Positions 25,272-35,024 of a DNA stretch of 64,000 nt are shown in pieces. Under the pieces are notes generated by a model, which saw nothing but the letters and a program-made list of their open reading frames with translations, was not told the origin of the DNA and did no database searches. The DNA lies in the NCBI GenBank assembly GCA_963665005.2, contig CAXXTQ010000001.1:62001-126000 (forward strand), written 5' to 3'. The DNA is from G963665005 sp963665005. GTDB lineage: Bacteria; Bacillota; Clostridia; Christensenellales; SZUA-584. A program made the position numbers and the translations under genes. Position 1 is the stretch's first letter. Every line of letters begins with the position of its first letter.

Positions 25272-26210
25272 CTATTCTCCTTTGTTCATGTTAAAACGTT
25301 CGACAAGTGAATGAAAATCTTTCTTATAAACAATCTTTATGTTTGTACCGGGATATAATTTGCGTAGTTTTTTTACCTTTTTATTCTTCTCTGTGACATA
25401 TTTTTGATTCATAGTCGTGAGTTCTATATATGTATTGAACTTTGTAAGATAAAAATCGGGGCTGAAAGCAGATGTGATATTGCCCTCTGCGTCCCATTCT
25501 ATAGGAAACGTCTTGGGCTCATATTTCCAGTCTATTTGATACATGTCAAGAAGTTTCGCGAATTCTATCTCTGCCTGATTTTTTAAGACAGGTGCGTCCG
25601 AAGTGTTGCTAATTGCGTAAGATTCTTTAGTTTCTTTATCTATCAAAAGCTGCTGTTCGCGTTCTTTGTACATCGCTATAATGCAGGCGGTGCATTCATC
25701 GACACTGAGCGCCTTTGTGTTTATCGTCATGTCATAGTAATAAGGGTCGGTTATATCTATTCCGAATATAGCCGTGGCAAACCTTTTTTGTTTTCTGTCC
25801 GCTTTTGTCAGTATGTTATTTGCCTCTTCGAGCGAAACATGATATTGCTTTTTCACACGCACCGCGCGAAGATTTTTTGGAGCGATTATTCTAAAATGAA
25901 GCGCGTCATTATTATCTGCGAAAATCATCTGTGAGCCAAACCCGGCTAGAACAAGCGGCTGCTGTTGCGATAATTCATGAAGCGTTTGGTTTATAATCTC
26001 TATAAATGTGATTCCAGTCTTGCTTTGCTCAAGGTAAAACTTGGCGCTCTGCGTCAGCATATGAAGCTCGCGCGGGCTTGCCTTGTCTTTTAAATAATAA
26101 GACAGCAGACGCTCACGCGTAATAAGCTCCCAGCCAAGCCGGCTTGAAAGCGCTGCGGCTATTTCATCACCTTTGCTGCTCATTTGTCTTGAAATCGTTA
26201 TTACAGGCAA
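25272..26210 (-). CDS. Cytidylate-kinase-like protein with C-terminal nuclease-like domain
   Basis: A 312-residue fusion. Residues 1-200 are a cytidylate-kinase-like domain (VITISRQMSSKGDEIAAALSSRLGWELI, FGIDITDPYYYDMTINT). In this family the usual P-loop GxxGxGK is replaced by SRQMSSKGDEIA, so activity on CMP is uncertain. Residues 220-312 (EIEFAKLLDMYQ, SAFSPDFYLTKFNTYIELTT, IKIVYKKDF) follow the PD-(D/E)XK nuclease pattern: E, then PDFYL, then IELT, but the expected catalytic Lys is Thr. The start is a TTG with GGAGGAAAAGAA upstream. It lies directly upstream of hpt. Confidence 0.8.
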   Translation of the reverse strand: MPVITISRQMSSKGDEIAAALSSRLGWELITRERLLSYYLKDKASPRELHMLTQSAKFYLEQSKTGITFIEIINQTLHELSQQQPLVLAGFGSQMIFADNNDALHFRIIAPKNLRAVRVKKQYHVSLEEANNILTKADRKQKRFATAIFGIDITDPYYYDMTINTKALSVDECTACIIAMYKEREQQLLIDKETKESYAISNTSDAPVLKNQAEIEFAKLLDMYQIDWKYEPKTFPIEWDAEGNITSAFSPDFYLTKFNTYIELTTMNQKYVTEKNKKVKKLRKLYPGTNIKIVYKKDFHSLVERFNMNKGE

Positions 26211-26294
26211 TTCTTTTCCTCCGTATCCGTATACATTATACCATAATGCAACGATATGTTAGAAACTATTTGCCGTGTAAAAAATATTTTTCGT

Positions 26295-26927
26295 CTAAAA
26301 AACCGTATCTTTATCGAGCAGTACTGCCCGCAAAGGCGCCGCCTCCGTTCCCTTTATTTTAATGGGCAGCGCCACCAAAAAATATTCGCCCTCTTGGGCG
26401 TGCGCCAGGCGCAATCCTTCTATGATAACTATTTTTTTAGATAGCAGCGATATGTGAGTTTCGTGCCCCGGCTGGTCCCTCTCGATTCCAAGTGCATCAA
26501 TTCCTACGCCTTTTATGCCGATACCGCTTAGATATTGTGCGCCGCTTTTTTCAAGAAAAACAAAATCAGAATCCGCATTCTTTCGAAATGAGTTTTTTGT
26601 TTTTAACAGTACAAAATCATTTTCTTTAATGTTTTTACTTTCCAAATCCGATTTTGTAATGCAATCGTCCGCGCACGAAAAATCCAGCACTTTGCAATGC
26701 GTAATGAGACTTTGCAAATCTGTTTTGTCTGCCGTTTCTGCGTCTTTTATCATATGAAGAGGAGCGTCCATATGCGTGCCGGTATGCAAGCTCATATCAA
26801 TTCCCGATTCACGCGAACTTGAATTGCTGTGATCTTGCAGTGTTTTAAATATAGGCTCTTTCTCCCACCGGTTTTTATATACCGCCATTCCCGGCTCAAT
26901 GCTCATGGAAATATCGATTATCTTCAT
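26295..26927 (-). CDS. Cyclase-family (kynurenine formamidase-like) metal hydrolase
   Basis: About 210 residues. HTGTHMDAPLHMI is the metal-binding signature of the cyclase family (HxGTHxDxPxH), and KNSFRK, SGIGIKGVGIDALGIERDQ and HISLLSKKIVIIEGL match the later blocks. Family members include kynurenine formamidases and isatin hydrolases; the substrate here is not predictable. The ATG at 26927 overlaps the TGA of zwf (ATGA), and GGGAGG lies six bases upstream, so it is translated with zwf although no tryptophan-degradation gene is near. Confidence 0.87.
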   Translation of the reverse strand: MKIIDISMSIEPGMAVYKNRWEKEPIFKTLQDHSNSSSRESGIDMSLHTGTHMDAPLHMIKDAETADKTDLQSLITHCKVLDFSCADDCITKSDLESKNIKENDFVLLKTKNSFRKNADSDFVFLEKSGAQYLSGIGIKGVGIDALGIERDQPGHETHISLLSKKIVIIEGLRLAHAQEGEYFLVALPIKIKGTEAAPLRAVLLDKDTVF

Positions 26928-28393
26928 AATTCGCCTCCCTCGCACCACCATTTTCTGTTGTCACTTTCAAGCAGCTCCTCTGCTTCTTTCGGCCCCGAAG
27001 TTCCCGCTTCATAGTTTGGAAACTGCACAAACTGTTTTTGCCAAAGCTTTTGTATATTATCTGCGAAAATCCAAGAATATTTTACCTCTTCCCATCGTGT
27101 AAACAAAGTCGCATCTCCTCTTATTACATCATAAAGCAGCCGCTCGTAAGCCTCGGGCGAGTTTGTACCCGTTTGGCAGTTCTGGCAAAAATTCATTTTG
27201 ACGGGCACAATAGTGTTTACCGAGCCCGGTTTTTTGGTATTGAATTTGAACTCCATGCCCTCTTCGGGCTGTATTTTTATTACCAGCAAATTAGGGCTGA
27301 TATTCTCGCTATCGCTGAAAAACTTCGTCTGCGGAAGATTTTTAAACTCAATGACTACTTCCGTCATTGTATTTTTCAGACGCTTGCCCGTCCTTATATA
27401 AATGGGAACGCCTTTCCATCTTTCGTTGTCTATAAAAAGCTTTAAAGCGGCAAACGTTTCAACATTCGAATTTTCGTCCACGCGCTCTTCCTGCCTATAA
27501 CCAGCTACGTTTTCTCCGTCAATTTTTCCTGCGCCGTACTGCCCCCGTACCAGTTTCATTTCGTCGCGGCACGCTGCCAGTTTTTTCAGCACCGCGGTTT
27601 TTTTCTTTCTTATATGCCGCTCGTCAAAACTTTCGGGCGGCTCCATAGCAGTAAGCGTCAGAAGCTGCAACAGATGGTTTTGTATCATGTCTTTGAGTGC
27701 ACCCGATTTTTCGTAGTATGCGCCTCTTGTGCCAACTCCGTCTTTTTCGCACGACGATATCTGTATACTATCTATATATTTTGCGTTCCAGACTGGTTCG
27801 AAAAACGAATTAGCAAACCTTAACACCAAAAGATTCTGCAGCATTTCTTTTCCTAGATAATGGTCGATACGGTAAATATCCTTTTCGGGAAAAACTTTTG
27901 TAAGCCTGTCGTTTAAAATCTGCGCCGTTTCAAGGTCGCTTCCGAACGGTTTTTCAATAACAACTCTGCGCCACCCGTTTTCACTGTTCGCTAAATCATA
28001 CTTTTTGAGTTTGTATATAATGGGTTCAAAATAATGCGGAGAAACAGAAAGGTAAAAAAGCATATTGCCGCCTTTTTGATCCAGCACTTTTTTAAGGGAA
28101 GGGTAGCCGTCATCCTCGGTAAAATCCTGCCTTTGATAGCTTACTCTTTTTGAAAAACTGCCCCATACCTTTTCGTCGATTTTCTGCTTTATATTCTTTT
28201 GTATATTTTCATATACATCGTTTTGATAACCGGCGTTTGTTTTATCGCGCCTTCCAATACAAACAACGGCAAACTGCTCGGGCAGAAGCTTAGATTTCTC
28301 CAAATTATAAAGCGCAGGCATAAGCTTTTTAAATGTTAAATCGCCGGTCGCTCCGAAAATCGCCATTACGCAGGATAAATTCTGATCGTCCAT
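26924..28393 (-). CDS. zwf: Glucose-6-phosphate 1-dehydrogenase
   Basis: About 489 residues, normal length. AIFGATGDLTFKKLMPALYNL is the NADP-binding start and RIDHYLGKEMLQNLL the active-site signature containing the catalytic His. Several conserved blocks follow (IRTGKRLKNTMTEVVIEFK). It oxidises glucose 6-phosphate to 6-phosphogluconolactone. I take the ATG at 28393 because AGGTGA, a good ribosome site, is about six bases upstream; the ATGs at 28414 and 28411 overlap the gnd stop and are possible alternatives. No phosphogluconolactonase gene is in view. Confidence 0.92.
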   Translation of the reverse strand: MDDQNLSCVMAIFGATGDLTFKKLMPALYNLEKSKLLPEQFAVVCIGRRDKTNAGYQNDVYENIQKNIKQKIDEKVWGSFSKRVSYQRQDFTEDDGYPSLKKVLDQKGGNMLFYLSVSPHYFEPIIYKLKKYDLANSENGWRRVVIEKPFGSDLETAQILNDRLTKVFPEKDIYRIDHYLGKEMLQNLLVLRFANSFFEPVWNAKYIDSIQISSCEKDGVGTRGAYYEKSGALKDMIQNHLLQLLTLTAMEPPESFDERHIRKKKTAVLKKLAACRDEMKLVRGQYGAGKIDGENVAGYRQEERVDENSNVETFAALKLFIDNERWKGVPIYIRTGKRLKNTMTEVVIEFKNLPQTKFFSDSENISPNLLVIKIQPEEGMEFKFNTKKPGSVNTIVPVKMNFCQNCQTGTNSPEAYERLLYDVIRGDATLFTRWEEVKYSWIFADNIQKLWQKQFVQFPNYEAGTSGPKEAEELLESDNRKWWCEGGEL

Positions 28394-28410
28394 ACTATTC
28401 ACCTTTTGCA

Positions 28411-29307
28411 TCATTTCTTTTCAACTTTGTGCCCGCCGAACTCATTTCTTAGCGCCGCCACGACCTTAGCGGAAAACGATTCTTCCTGCTCAGATTCAAA
28501 CCTTTTATACAATGAGTTCGTAATTGCGGGCGCGGGAACTCTTAGCTTAAGCGCCTCGAGAACTGTCCAGAGGCCTTCTCCCGAAGAATGTATTATATCT
28601 TTTATGCCGTCAAGCTGTTTATCTTTTTCAAACATGCTTCGAGTAAGGTCCATAAGCCATCCGCGTATTACCGAACCGTTGCACCAAACCTGCGCAATAT
28701 CTTTATAGTTTAATGCAAAGTCGCTGTTTTTGAGTATCTCGAAGCCTTCTCCTATCGCCTGCATCATTGCATATTCTATGCCGTTATGCACCATTTTAAC
28801 AAAATGCCCCGTGCCGTTCTCGCCCGTACGCATATACCCGTTCTCTACACAGATATCTTTAAATATCGGTTCGATGTACGAAAAGACTTCCTTTTTTGCG
28901 CCTATCATTGTACAGGCTCCGTATCTCGCGCCCGATATCCCGCCGCTTGTTCCCACGTCAACAAAATCAATACCGATTTCTTCCAGCCTTCTGAATCTTT
29001 TTACAGAATCCTCATAATGCGAGTTGCCGCCGTCTATTATAATGTCGTGTTCGTTAAGAAGCGGAACAAGCTTGTCTATAACATCGTCAACAATATTACC
29101 GGCGGTTATCATTAGCCATATAACTTTTCTCTCGCCAAGCATGCTCGTCATCTCTTCTAAGCTTCCCGAGCCCAAAAGGCCTTGTTTTACAGCCTCGTCA
29201 ACCTTGCTTTTTGTGCGGTTATATACTACAACGTCATAATTGTTGTCTTTTAAATTAAGTGCGAGATTAAAACCCATTTTCCCAAGACCTATCATCGCAA
29301 TTTTCAT
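28411..29307 (-). CDS. gnd: 6-phosphogluconate dehydrogenase, short (GntZ/YqeC-like) type
   Basis: 298 residues. MIGLGKMGFNLALNLK is the Rossmann start, GTSGGISGARYGACTMIGA the substrate-binding segment, and GHFVKMVHNGIEYAMMQAIGEGFEIL the catalytic helix with Lys and His. The short length places it with the roughly 300-residue, usually NAD-preferring enzymes, unlike the 470-residue form. With zwf it makes the oxidative pentose phosphate branch. It is the first gene of a gnd-zwf-cyclase operon. Confidence 0.92.
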   Translation of the reverse strand: MKIAMIGLGKMGFNLALNLKDNNYDVVVYNRTKSKVDEAVKQGLLGSGSLEEMTSMLGERKVIWLMITAGNIVDDVIDKLVPLLNEHDIIIDGGNSHYEDSVKRFRRLEEIGIDFVDVGTSGGISGARYGACTMIGAKKEVFSYIEPIFKDICVENGYMRTGENGTGHFVKMVHNGIEYAMMQAIGEGFEILKNSDFALNYKDIAQVWCNGSVIRGWLMDLTRSMFEKDKQLDGIKDIIHSSGEGLWTVLEALKLRVPAPAITNSLYKRFESEQEESFSAKVVAALRNEFGGHKVEKK

Positions 29308-29347
29308 AATCTATCTCCCATCAATTTTATTTTATTAGTTATGCCCT

Positions 29348-30160
29348 TTAGCCAAGCCCTAAATCGAGCATCATCATAATGATAAAACCGACCACAATTC
29401 CAATCGTAGCGACATGTGAATCTTGCGTCGTTTGCGCCTCTGGCACAAGCTCTTCTACTACAACATATATCATAGCACCCGCTGCAAAACAAAGCGCGTA
29501 CGGAAGTATCGGTCGAAAAGCCGTTACCGCCAGAGCGCCGAGGACTCCTGCCACAGGCTCTACCACGCCCGAAAGCTGCCCCCAAAAAAAGCTTTTTTTT
29601 CGTGAAAACCCTTCTCTGCGCAGCGGTATAGATACAGCCGCGCCTTCGGGAAAATTCTGTATTCCTATACCCAGCGCCAAAGCCATCGCTCCCGCTACCG
29701 ACGCGCCCGGATATCCTGCAGCCACCGCTCCGAAAGCGACTCCTACAGCAAGACCTTCTGGAATGTTGTGCAGCGTTATAGCGCCGACTAAAAGCACACT
29801 TTTTTTCCAGTTGGTTTTTATACCTTCTGTGTGTACTTTTTTGCCCAGCACATGCATATGCGGCAAAAATTTATCGGCAAAAAACAAAAACGCGCATCCG
29901 AGTGCAAAACCCGCTCCCGCTATAAGCCAGGAAGGCTGCCCTGCCTGCTGTGTCATCTCTATCGCCGGAGCGATAAGCGAGAAAAAACTCGCGGCTATCA
30001 TAACTCCCGCCGCAAACCCGAGCATTGCGTCTAATACTTTTCGATTGAGTTTTTTAAAAAAGAAAACAACGCTTGCCCCCAAAGCTGTTAAAAACCATGT
30101 AAACAATGTCCCAAGCAATGCTTGCACAACCGGAGTCTGTGCGGTCAAAAATTCCAGCAT
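29348..30160 (-). CDS. ZIP-family metal transporter
   Basis: 270 residues with eight predicted membrane helices. The metal-binding helices TLHNIPEGLAVGVAFGAV and GIQNFPEGAAVSIPLRREG carry the HNxPEG and QNxPEG signatures of the GufA-type bacterial ZIP group. The cytoplasmic loop KFLPHMHVLGKKVHTEG has several His residues. It probably imports zinc or other divalent metals. It is a separate gene upstream of gnd with AAGGGGGA before the ATG. Confidence 0.92.
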   Translation of the reverse strand: MLEFLTAQTPVVQALLGTLFTWFLTALGASVVFFFKKLNRKVLDAMLGFAAGVMIAASFFSLIAPAIEMTQQAGQPSWLIAGAGFALGCAFLFFADKFLPHMHVLGKKVHTEGIKTNWKKSVLLVGAITLHNIPEGLAVGVAFGAVAAGYPGASVAGAMALALGIGIQNFPEGAAVSIPLRREGFSRKKSFFWGQLSGVVEPVAGVLGALAVTAFRPILPYALCFAAGAMIYVVVEELVPEAQTTQDSHVATIGIVVGFIIMMMLDLGLG

Positions 30161-30283
30161 GATATATAATCCCCCTTAACCTGTTTTGCTTTTACAAAGC
30201 ACTTACACTATTTCCTTGCCTTGGTTTTTATTCTATCAAATGGATAAGTTTTTAGCAATTAACAGTAAGCTCTCATATAATAT

Positions 30284-30320
30284 AAAAAACTTCCGGTTTT
30301 TTTAGATGCCGGCAGTTTTT
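30284..30320 (-). terminator. Terminator after the zinc-ribbon/MORN gene
   Basis: Read on the minus strand: ACTGCCGG and CCGGAAGT pair (one mismatch) around an A-rich loop, followed by TTTTTTA. It lies about 35 bases downstream of the stop codon. Confidence 0.7.
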
Positions 30321-30353
30321 GTTAGTTATAATTGATTTAAAAGCCAAAAAAGT

Positions 30354-31745
30354 TTACTCAACGCTCCACGCTATAATAAACGGGCAGCTTATATTATCTC
30401 CGTCATATGACGTGTAAGAATAGCAATATTGCGCCGCGCCCCACACCGTTACATTCTGTCCCTCCTGAACAGACGGCTCTCCTTCGCTCAAACGGTATAC
30501 AACATTGACGATGGTATCTATACTCGCTATACCTTTATAATACATCATAAAATCGCAAAAGCTTTGTCCGTTTTCTTCATATATATGTACTTGAAAAATC
30601 GTTCCTGTAAACTGAACTTTTGCCCCTGTTTCGTTTCGCGCAATTTCATAAAGTTCGGAATAAGAAAGCTCTGTGCACTGCTCTTTAAACGCGTTTATTC
30701 TTACGCTGCGCTGTTCGGGCGTCTCGCTTATTAATCCGTTGGTAAAAGCTCCCGAAAAAATAAGATTGCCTGTGTAATCGTATAAAGTGCCCTGCCCGTT
30801 ATATTCTCCATTTAGCCATTCGCCGTCATATACCAGCCTTTGATTATAATATTGCTTACCTGTGCTCAAATAATCGTTTTGATAGAAGCCTTCATTAATC
30901 CATCCGTCATTAAAATCCGATTTTCCCTCTCCGCTAAAATGCCCATTTTCCCATGCGCCGGTGTAAGTCCATCCGACTCCGTAATCATTAACAGATGTAA
31001 AGCTTCCTTGCCCGTTTGGCAATCCGTTTAAAACTTCTCCCGTATAAACTCCCGTTCGCTCGCCGAACGCAAACTGCAATGTCATCTCTTTTTCGTTGAC
31101 CGTCTCTATTGCAATCGTCGGCTCGGGCGTTGGCGCAGGATTTGGTTCGGGCGTTGGCACAGCAATAGGTTCAGGCGTAGGTGAAGGAATCACTTGCGCA
31201 GTCAATTTTTCTGCGGCTTTCTCTATAAATTCATCTATATCAAAATCTTTGTCTTTCACTTTGATATAAACAAATCCGCTTTCTGTTTCTATTTCGTCTT
31301 TATAAAGTTCAAATTCCAAATCAAACTTGTTTACAGTTATAACGCCTTTACTTTTCTTTTCGTTATACTCATACTCACCTTCAAATCTGTTGTCTCTCGT
31401 ATAAATATTTATATTGCCGTCGTCTTCAAACTCAAAAACTTCCGCGTTATCTTCGCAATACCATAAACCGGCTAATGCGTTTGCTCCCGTCAGCAAAATC
31501 ACCAAAACAACGGCTGCGGCGATTAAAACAACACCTCCGCTGATAAGGCCTATGATAAGCCCTTTTCTGCTTTTCTTGGGATTTTGATAAATATTACCGC
31601 CATTCATGCTTTGTGCCGGCGGGGCCGGCTGCCACTGAGGCAAAGCATTCATTTGCGCTTCCGGCGCAGTTTTTATAGGGCTTCCGCAGTTAACGCAAAA
31701 AACAGCAGTATCCGCATTTTTGCTTCCGCATTTAGTACAAAACAT
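30354..31745 (-). CDS. Zinc-ribbon, membrane-anchored MORN-repeat protein
   Basis: 463 residues in clear modules. A zinc ribbon opens the protein (MFCTKCGSKNADTAVFCVNCG). A Pro/Gln-rich linker and one membrane helix at about 66-88 follow. A Pro/Thr/Glu spacer (PTPEPIAVPTPEP) lies at about 190-215. Four or five MORN repeats then appear (YTGEVLNGLPNGQG, YTGAWENGHFSGEG, YDGEWLNGEYNGQG). The C-terminal 110 residues resemble an OB-like domain (AKVQFTGTIFQVHIY, GQNVTVWGAAQY). The zinc ribbon should be inside and the MORN part outside. I recognise no specific function. Confidence 0.82.
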   Translation of the reverse strand: MFCTKCGSKNADTAVFCVNCGSPIKTAPEAQMNALPQWQPAPPAQSMNGGNIYQNPKKSRKGLIIGLISGGVVLIAAAVVLVILLTGANALAGLWYCEDNAEVFEFEDDGNINIYTRDNRFEGEYEYNEKKSKGVITVNKFDLEFELYKDEIETESGFVYIKVKDKDFDIDEFIEKAAEKLTAQVIPSPTPEPIAVPTPEPNPAPTPEPTIAIETVNEKEMTLQFAFGERTGVYTGEVLNGLPNGQGSFTSVNDYGVGWTYTGAWENGHFSGEGKSDFNDGWINEGFYQNDYLSTGKQYYNQRLVYDGEWLNGEYNGQGTLYDYTGNLIFSGAFTNGLISETPEQRSVRINAFKEQCTELSYSELYEIARNETGAKVQFTGTIFQVHIYEENGQSFCDFMMYYKGIASIDTIVNVVYRLSEGEPSVQEGQNVTVWGAAQYCYSYTSYDGDNISCPFIIAWSVE

Positions 31746-31833
31746 AATAATTTCATCTCCTTAAAATTATTATATAATTGTACCACAAATAACCGTAATA
31801 ATAATCAATTTTTTTCTATAGAACCCGCCGGCT

Positions 31834-34776
31834 CTACCATACATATCCGCCGTCAGATTCGCATTCTGCGCCGCTTATTTCAAACGTTCTTTGAGAATCG
31901 GCCATACCGCCCGAGTTGAACACAGTCAGGCTGCCCTCAATGAAGAACGTGCCGTCAAGCCCCAAATCAAACGTCATTTTGCCTTGTGTATAATCTCCGT
32001 CTTCGTTTTCTCCGCTGAACTCAATAGTATGAGCTTTGGTATTTATCTTATAATACCGCTCTTTCTCATTTAGTATGAAAACGTCCTGAAACTGCGAACC
32101 GAGGCTCGCCAGAAAAACAGTGCCTTTGTCCGCATCGTGCAGTATCTCGATTTTTCCGGCAGGGTTTCTCCAGTCCTCATTATAATCTGCCGTTTCAAGC
32201 TCGTCTATTGCCTCGTTTATATACCGGCTGTATTCTTCGTCTGTAAATCCTGTCACCTGCTCATCATTGGGATGTACGGTAAAAGAATGGTCAATCATTT
32301 TTAGGCTGAGCGTATAAGTGCCGGTATAATCGTCCGCGGTCACGTCGACTGCTTCTTCCGAATCGGAATCTTCATTGCCCGTATTATTATCATCGATATC
32401 CGAATCGCCTGCCGTTTCATTCGACGCAAAATCGGCGATTGACAAGAAATCTGTGATATCGCCCGACACTAACGCGTCCATAACAGCCTGAAACAGCTCT
32501 GTATTATTTATCGCGTTTTGCAGCCCCGCCAAAAATTCATTCCAGCTTTCAAAACCGTCAATCTCCGCCGTTTGTTTTATCAGCGTCTCAAACGCTTCAT
32601 TAATTGCTTTTTCGGGATTCTTTTTTAAACTATCTAATACTTTATCGAGCGTATTGCCTATAGATTGGGCGATAAAATCCCTGCCGATCTCTTTTACGAT
32701 ATCCGTTAAGTTCTCAAATTGAGAAAGCATGTCGCCCTGCTCTGCCCCAGCAAGCGAAGAGACCGTTTTAGTCTGTGCTTTAATACTCTTTGCAAGACTG
32801 TCTTTAGCCGTACTTTGCGCATTGTCTTTTTCGCCGTTGTCCATTAAATTAGCAAGCGCGTTGTCCGCATTCTCCTCTGCTTCTATAGAATCGGGAATGT
32901 CTTTTGAAATCTTAGACATAATATCCGTATTATCGCCTAGCCGGCCAACCGCATTTTTCACCTTGAAAGGCAAATCTTTTATGTTTCCTGCGTTTATATC
33001 ACTGCTCGTTTTCGCAGTTGCCGAAGCCTGCGTAAGCATAATAGCCAGCAGCGCATCCAGCCCCTCGTCTCCTGTAAAAGAACTGCTGCTCGCCGCGTTT
33101 CTTTTTTCCGCTGCTTCAAGAGCTCCGATAACCAGTAAATCAAGGTCATAATTTCCGACAAAACCATCTATGATATCCCGCCTTTGAGCGGCGTCATTGT
33201 TCTCCTGCTCCATTATCGACAATGCAAAATCCTTGTCATATCCGCGCTCTGCCGCTCCCTTAAGCGTAGAGTTCACTGCTGCTTTAAAAGCGCCTGCTTT
33301 ATTATCCGTATCAGAAGGAAACGAAAGTTTTACAGGCTTAGCCGTTTGATCCGGCGCTGATGGCTGCGGCGGTGGGGAATCCAGAGCGTCCATCAGCCCC
33401 ATGCCTATAAACATACCTATCACAATTTCCGCGTCTTCTGTGTTATACGATGTTGAGTATCTTACCGATATCTCCTCGGGCGGCTGTTCTGCCGCTTGAA
33501 CGGCAGCATCCAGGCGGTCTGCTGCGCTTTGCGCATCGCCGTTAGCCGCGCCGTTTTGCCATGTGCCGTCTAATACTATCGTCTGCACGTTTAAAGCGGC
33601 AGGCACAGAAGATATATATCCGTAAGAACGCTCTGCCGCCAGTTCTTCGTTAAATAAACTCAGCAGAACGTCAAACGTATTCAAAATGGCGTCCGCTTTT
33701 TCTGCCTGCTCCGGCTCTGCGTATTCTTTTAGCGTATCTTTCAGCATCGCATATTTTTGTTCCAGCTCGGGCAGCCGGCCTGCGCCAAGTTCTTTATCTA
33801 TACTGACCACTTCGTTTATAAGCAAACTAAGCTGCTGCGCAGTCTTCGCCATATCTTCAAAAACAGTTTCAGCTTTCTCCCAGATTTGCAGCACGCCCTG
33901 CCAATGCTTGTCTTTTTCAGCAGCATTTTTTTGTGCAGCAAACATATCGTAATATGCGTTTGCCGTTAGCAGGTGCGCCATAGAATCTTGTATGGCCGAC
34001 GCCGCCTCAAGCGCGTAAAGCGGCCGGGCTGTCTGTGCTATCTCTGGCGGAAGCTTATCATTGCCGCATCCGTCGATATATCCCAAGGCTTTAAGATAAC
34101 TTAAATTCGCGGAATTTAATCCGTATAACACCGGCCACTCTGTCTCATTTCTCGGTTTATCCCAAACGCCCGAAAGCTGCTGCGCCAAAGCGGCGGTATG
34201 CGAAAGAGCTTCTGTGTTTTTTTTATTCAAAGCAAGCGTAAGCTCATTGATTTTATTCAATGCGTTTTGTCTGGCAACATCATAGTCTGCGTTGCCTGAA
34301 AAATAATTCTGTAATATGCCGCACGACAATGCACCGGCAATCGAGATATCACTGTCTGCGGCTTCGCCCTCGCCGTTGTATTCTATTAAAATTTCTGTGA
34401 CCGTTTCATAATACTTTGCCAGCTGCTTGGCCGCTGCGTAAGATTGTATTGAAAATTTTGCTCCGTTTATATCCGTTCCCGATATCTCATGTGCGCCGAA
34501 AAAAACTTGCTCGCTGATTACTGTTATATTTTGTGCTTCAAAGAACTCTTCATAAAAATTCACGATTTGCTCTATACCGTCATCAGAGCCGAATTTGATG
34601 GCAATGCTATTTTCGGCCTGCGTAAAGCTAAACACAACTGCATCAGGATAAACAGGTATTTCGCTTTCGGGATAACCGTCGTAATCTAATCCTGTTTGAT
34701 AAACGTTTGATGCACATGAACACGTTGAAAGAACTATCAGCAGCGCTAAAATAAGGCCTGTAAAATTTTTTATCAT
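31834..34776 (-). CDS. Large uncharacterised lipoprotein (980 residues)
   Basis: The N-terminus is a lipoprotein signal peptide (lipobox near STCSC). The first 100 residues (YPESEIPVYPDAVVFSF, DGIEQIVNFYEEFF) look like a small alpha/beta domain. Residues 150-750 are mostly helical and Ala/Asp/Glu/Gln-rich, with heptad-like stretches, and the C-terminal 150 residues are beta-rich (DYTGTYTLSLKMIDH, KGTVFLASLGSQF, TFDLGLDGTFFIEGSL), similar in style to lipid- or ligand-binding beta barrels. The family is unknown to me. It is a single gene, with the zinc-ribbon/MORN gene downstream, and the two could be co-transcribed. Confidence 0.8.
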   Translation of the reverse strand: MIKNFTGLILALLIVLSTCSCASNVYQTGLDYDGYPESEIPVYPDAVVFSFTQAENSIAIKFGSDDGIEQIVNFYEEFFEAQNITVISEQVFFGAHEISGTDINGAKFSIQSYAAAKQLAKYYETVTEILIEYNGEGEAADSDISIAGALSCGILQNYFSGNADYDVARQNALNKINELTLALNKKNTEALSHTAALAQQLSGVWDKPRNETEWPVLYGLNSANLSYLKALGYIDGCGNDKLPPEIAQTARPLYALEAASAIQDSMAHLLTANAYYDMFAAQKNAAEKDKHWQGVLQIWEKAETVFEDMAKTAQQLSLLINEVVSIDKELGAGRLPELEQKYAMLKDTLKEYAEPEQAEKADAILNTFDVLLSLFNEELAAERSYGYISSVPAALNVQTIVLDGTWQNGAANGDAQSAADRLDAAVQAAEQPPEEISVRYSTSYNTEDAEIVIGMFIGMGLMDALDSPPPQPSAPDQTAKPVKLSFPSDTDNKAGAFKAAVNSTLKGAAERGYDKDFALSIMEQENNDAAQRRDIIDGFVGNYDLDLLVIGALEAAEKRNAASSSSFTGDEGLDALLAIMLTQASATAKTSSDINAGNIKDLPFKVKNAVGRLGDNTDIMSKISKDIPDSIEAEENADNALANLMDNGEKDNAQSTAKDSLAKSIKAQTKTVSSLAGAEQGDMLSQFENLTDIVKEIGRDFIAQSIGNTLDKVLDSLKKNPEKAINEAFETLIKQTAEIDGFESWNEFLAGLQNAINNTELFQAVMDALVSGDITDFLSIADFASNETAGDSDIDDNNTGNEDSDSEEAVDVTADDYTGTYTLSLKMIDHSFTVHPNDEQVTGFTDEEYSRYINEAIDELETADYNEDWRNPAGKIEILHDADKGTVFLASLGSQFQDVFILNEKERYYKINTKAHTIEFSGENEDGDYTQGKMTFDLGLDGTFFIEGSLTVFNSGGMADSQRTFEISGAECESDGGYVW

Positions 34777-34893
34777 ATTGCCATCTTCCTTTCCATTGCT
34801 GTAATTATACCATATTTTAAATAATTATTGCTTTACAATGTTGGCAAAATATAATTATGTTAAGTATAAATTGTAACGCTTTTTGCTGAATCA

Positions 34894-34923
34894 TTGCGTT
34901 ATTCATCTGCGAAATGGTATAAT
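34894..34923 (+). promoter_or_regulatory. Possible promoter of the sulfur-relay operon
   Basis: TTGCGT (34894-34899) and TATAAT (34918-34923) with an 18-base spacer. It would give a leader of about 95 bases before the TusA start. Confidence 0.5.
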
Positions 34924-35024
34924 TATAAAACATAATAAGTAACGGCTCAATTCCAAACTTCACAAAAACATAACATCTATGCCCACATTTAATTAATTAA
35001 AGTCAAGCAAGGAGTATACACATT

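Noticed and set aside
30429..34689. Many long open frames on the plus strand opposite the MORN and 980-residue lipoprotein genes
   Set aside because: They are mirror frames of real genes, lack ribosome sites and have biased Ser/Cys/Leu-rich translations.
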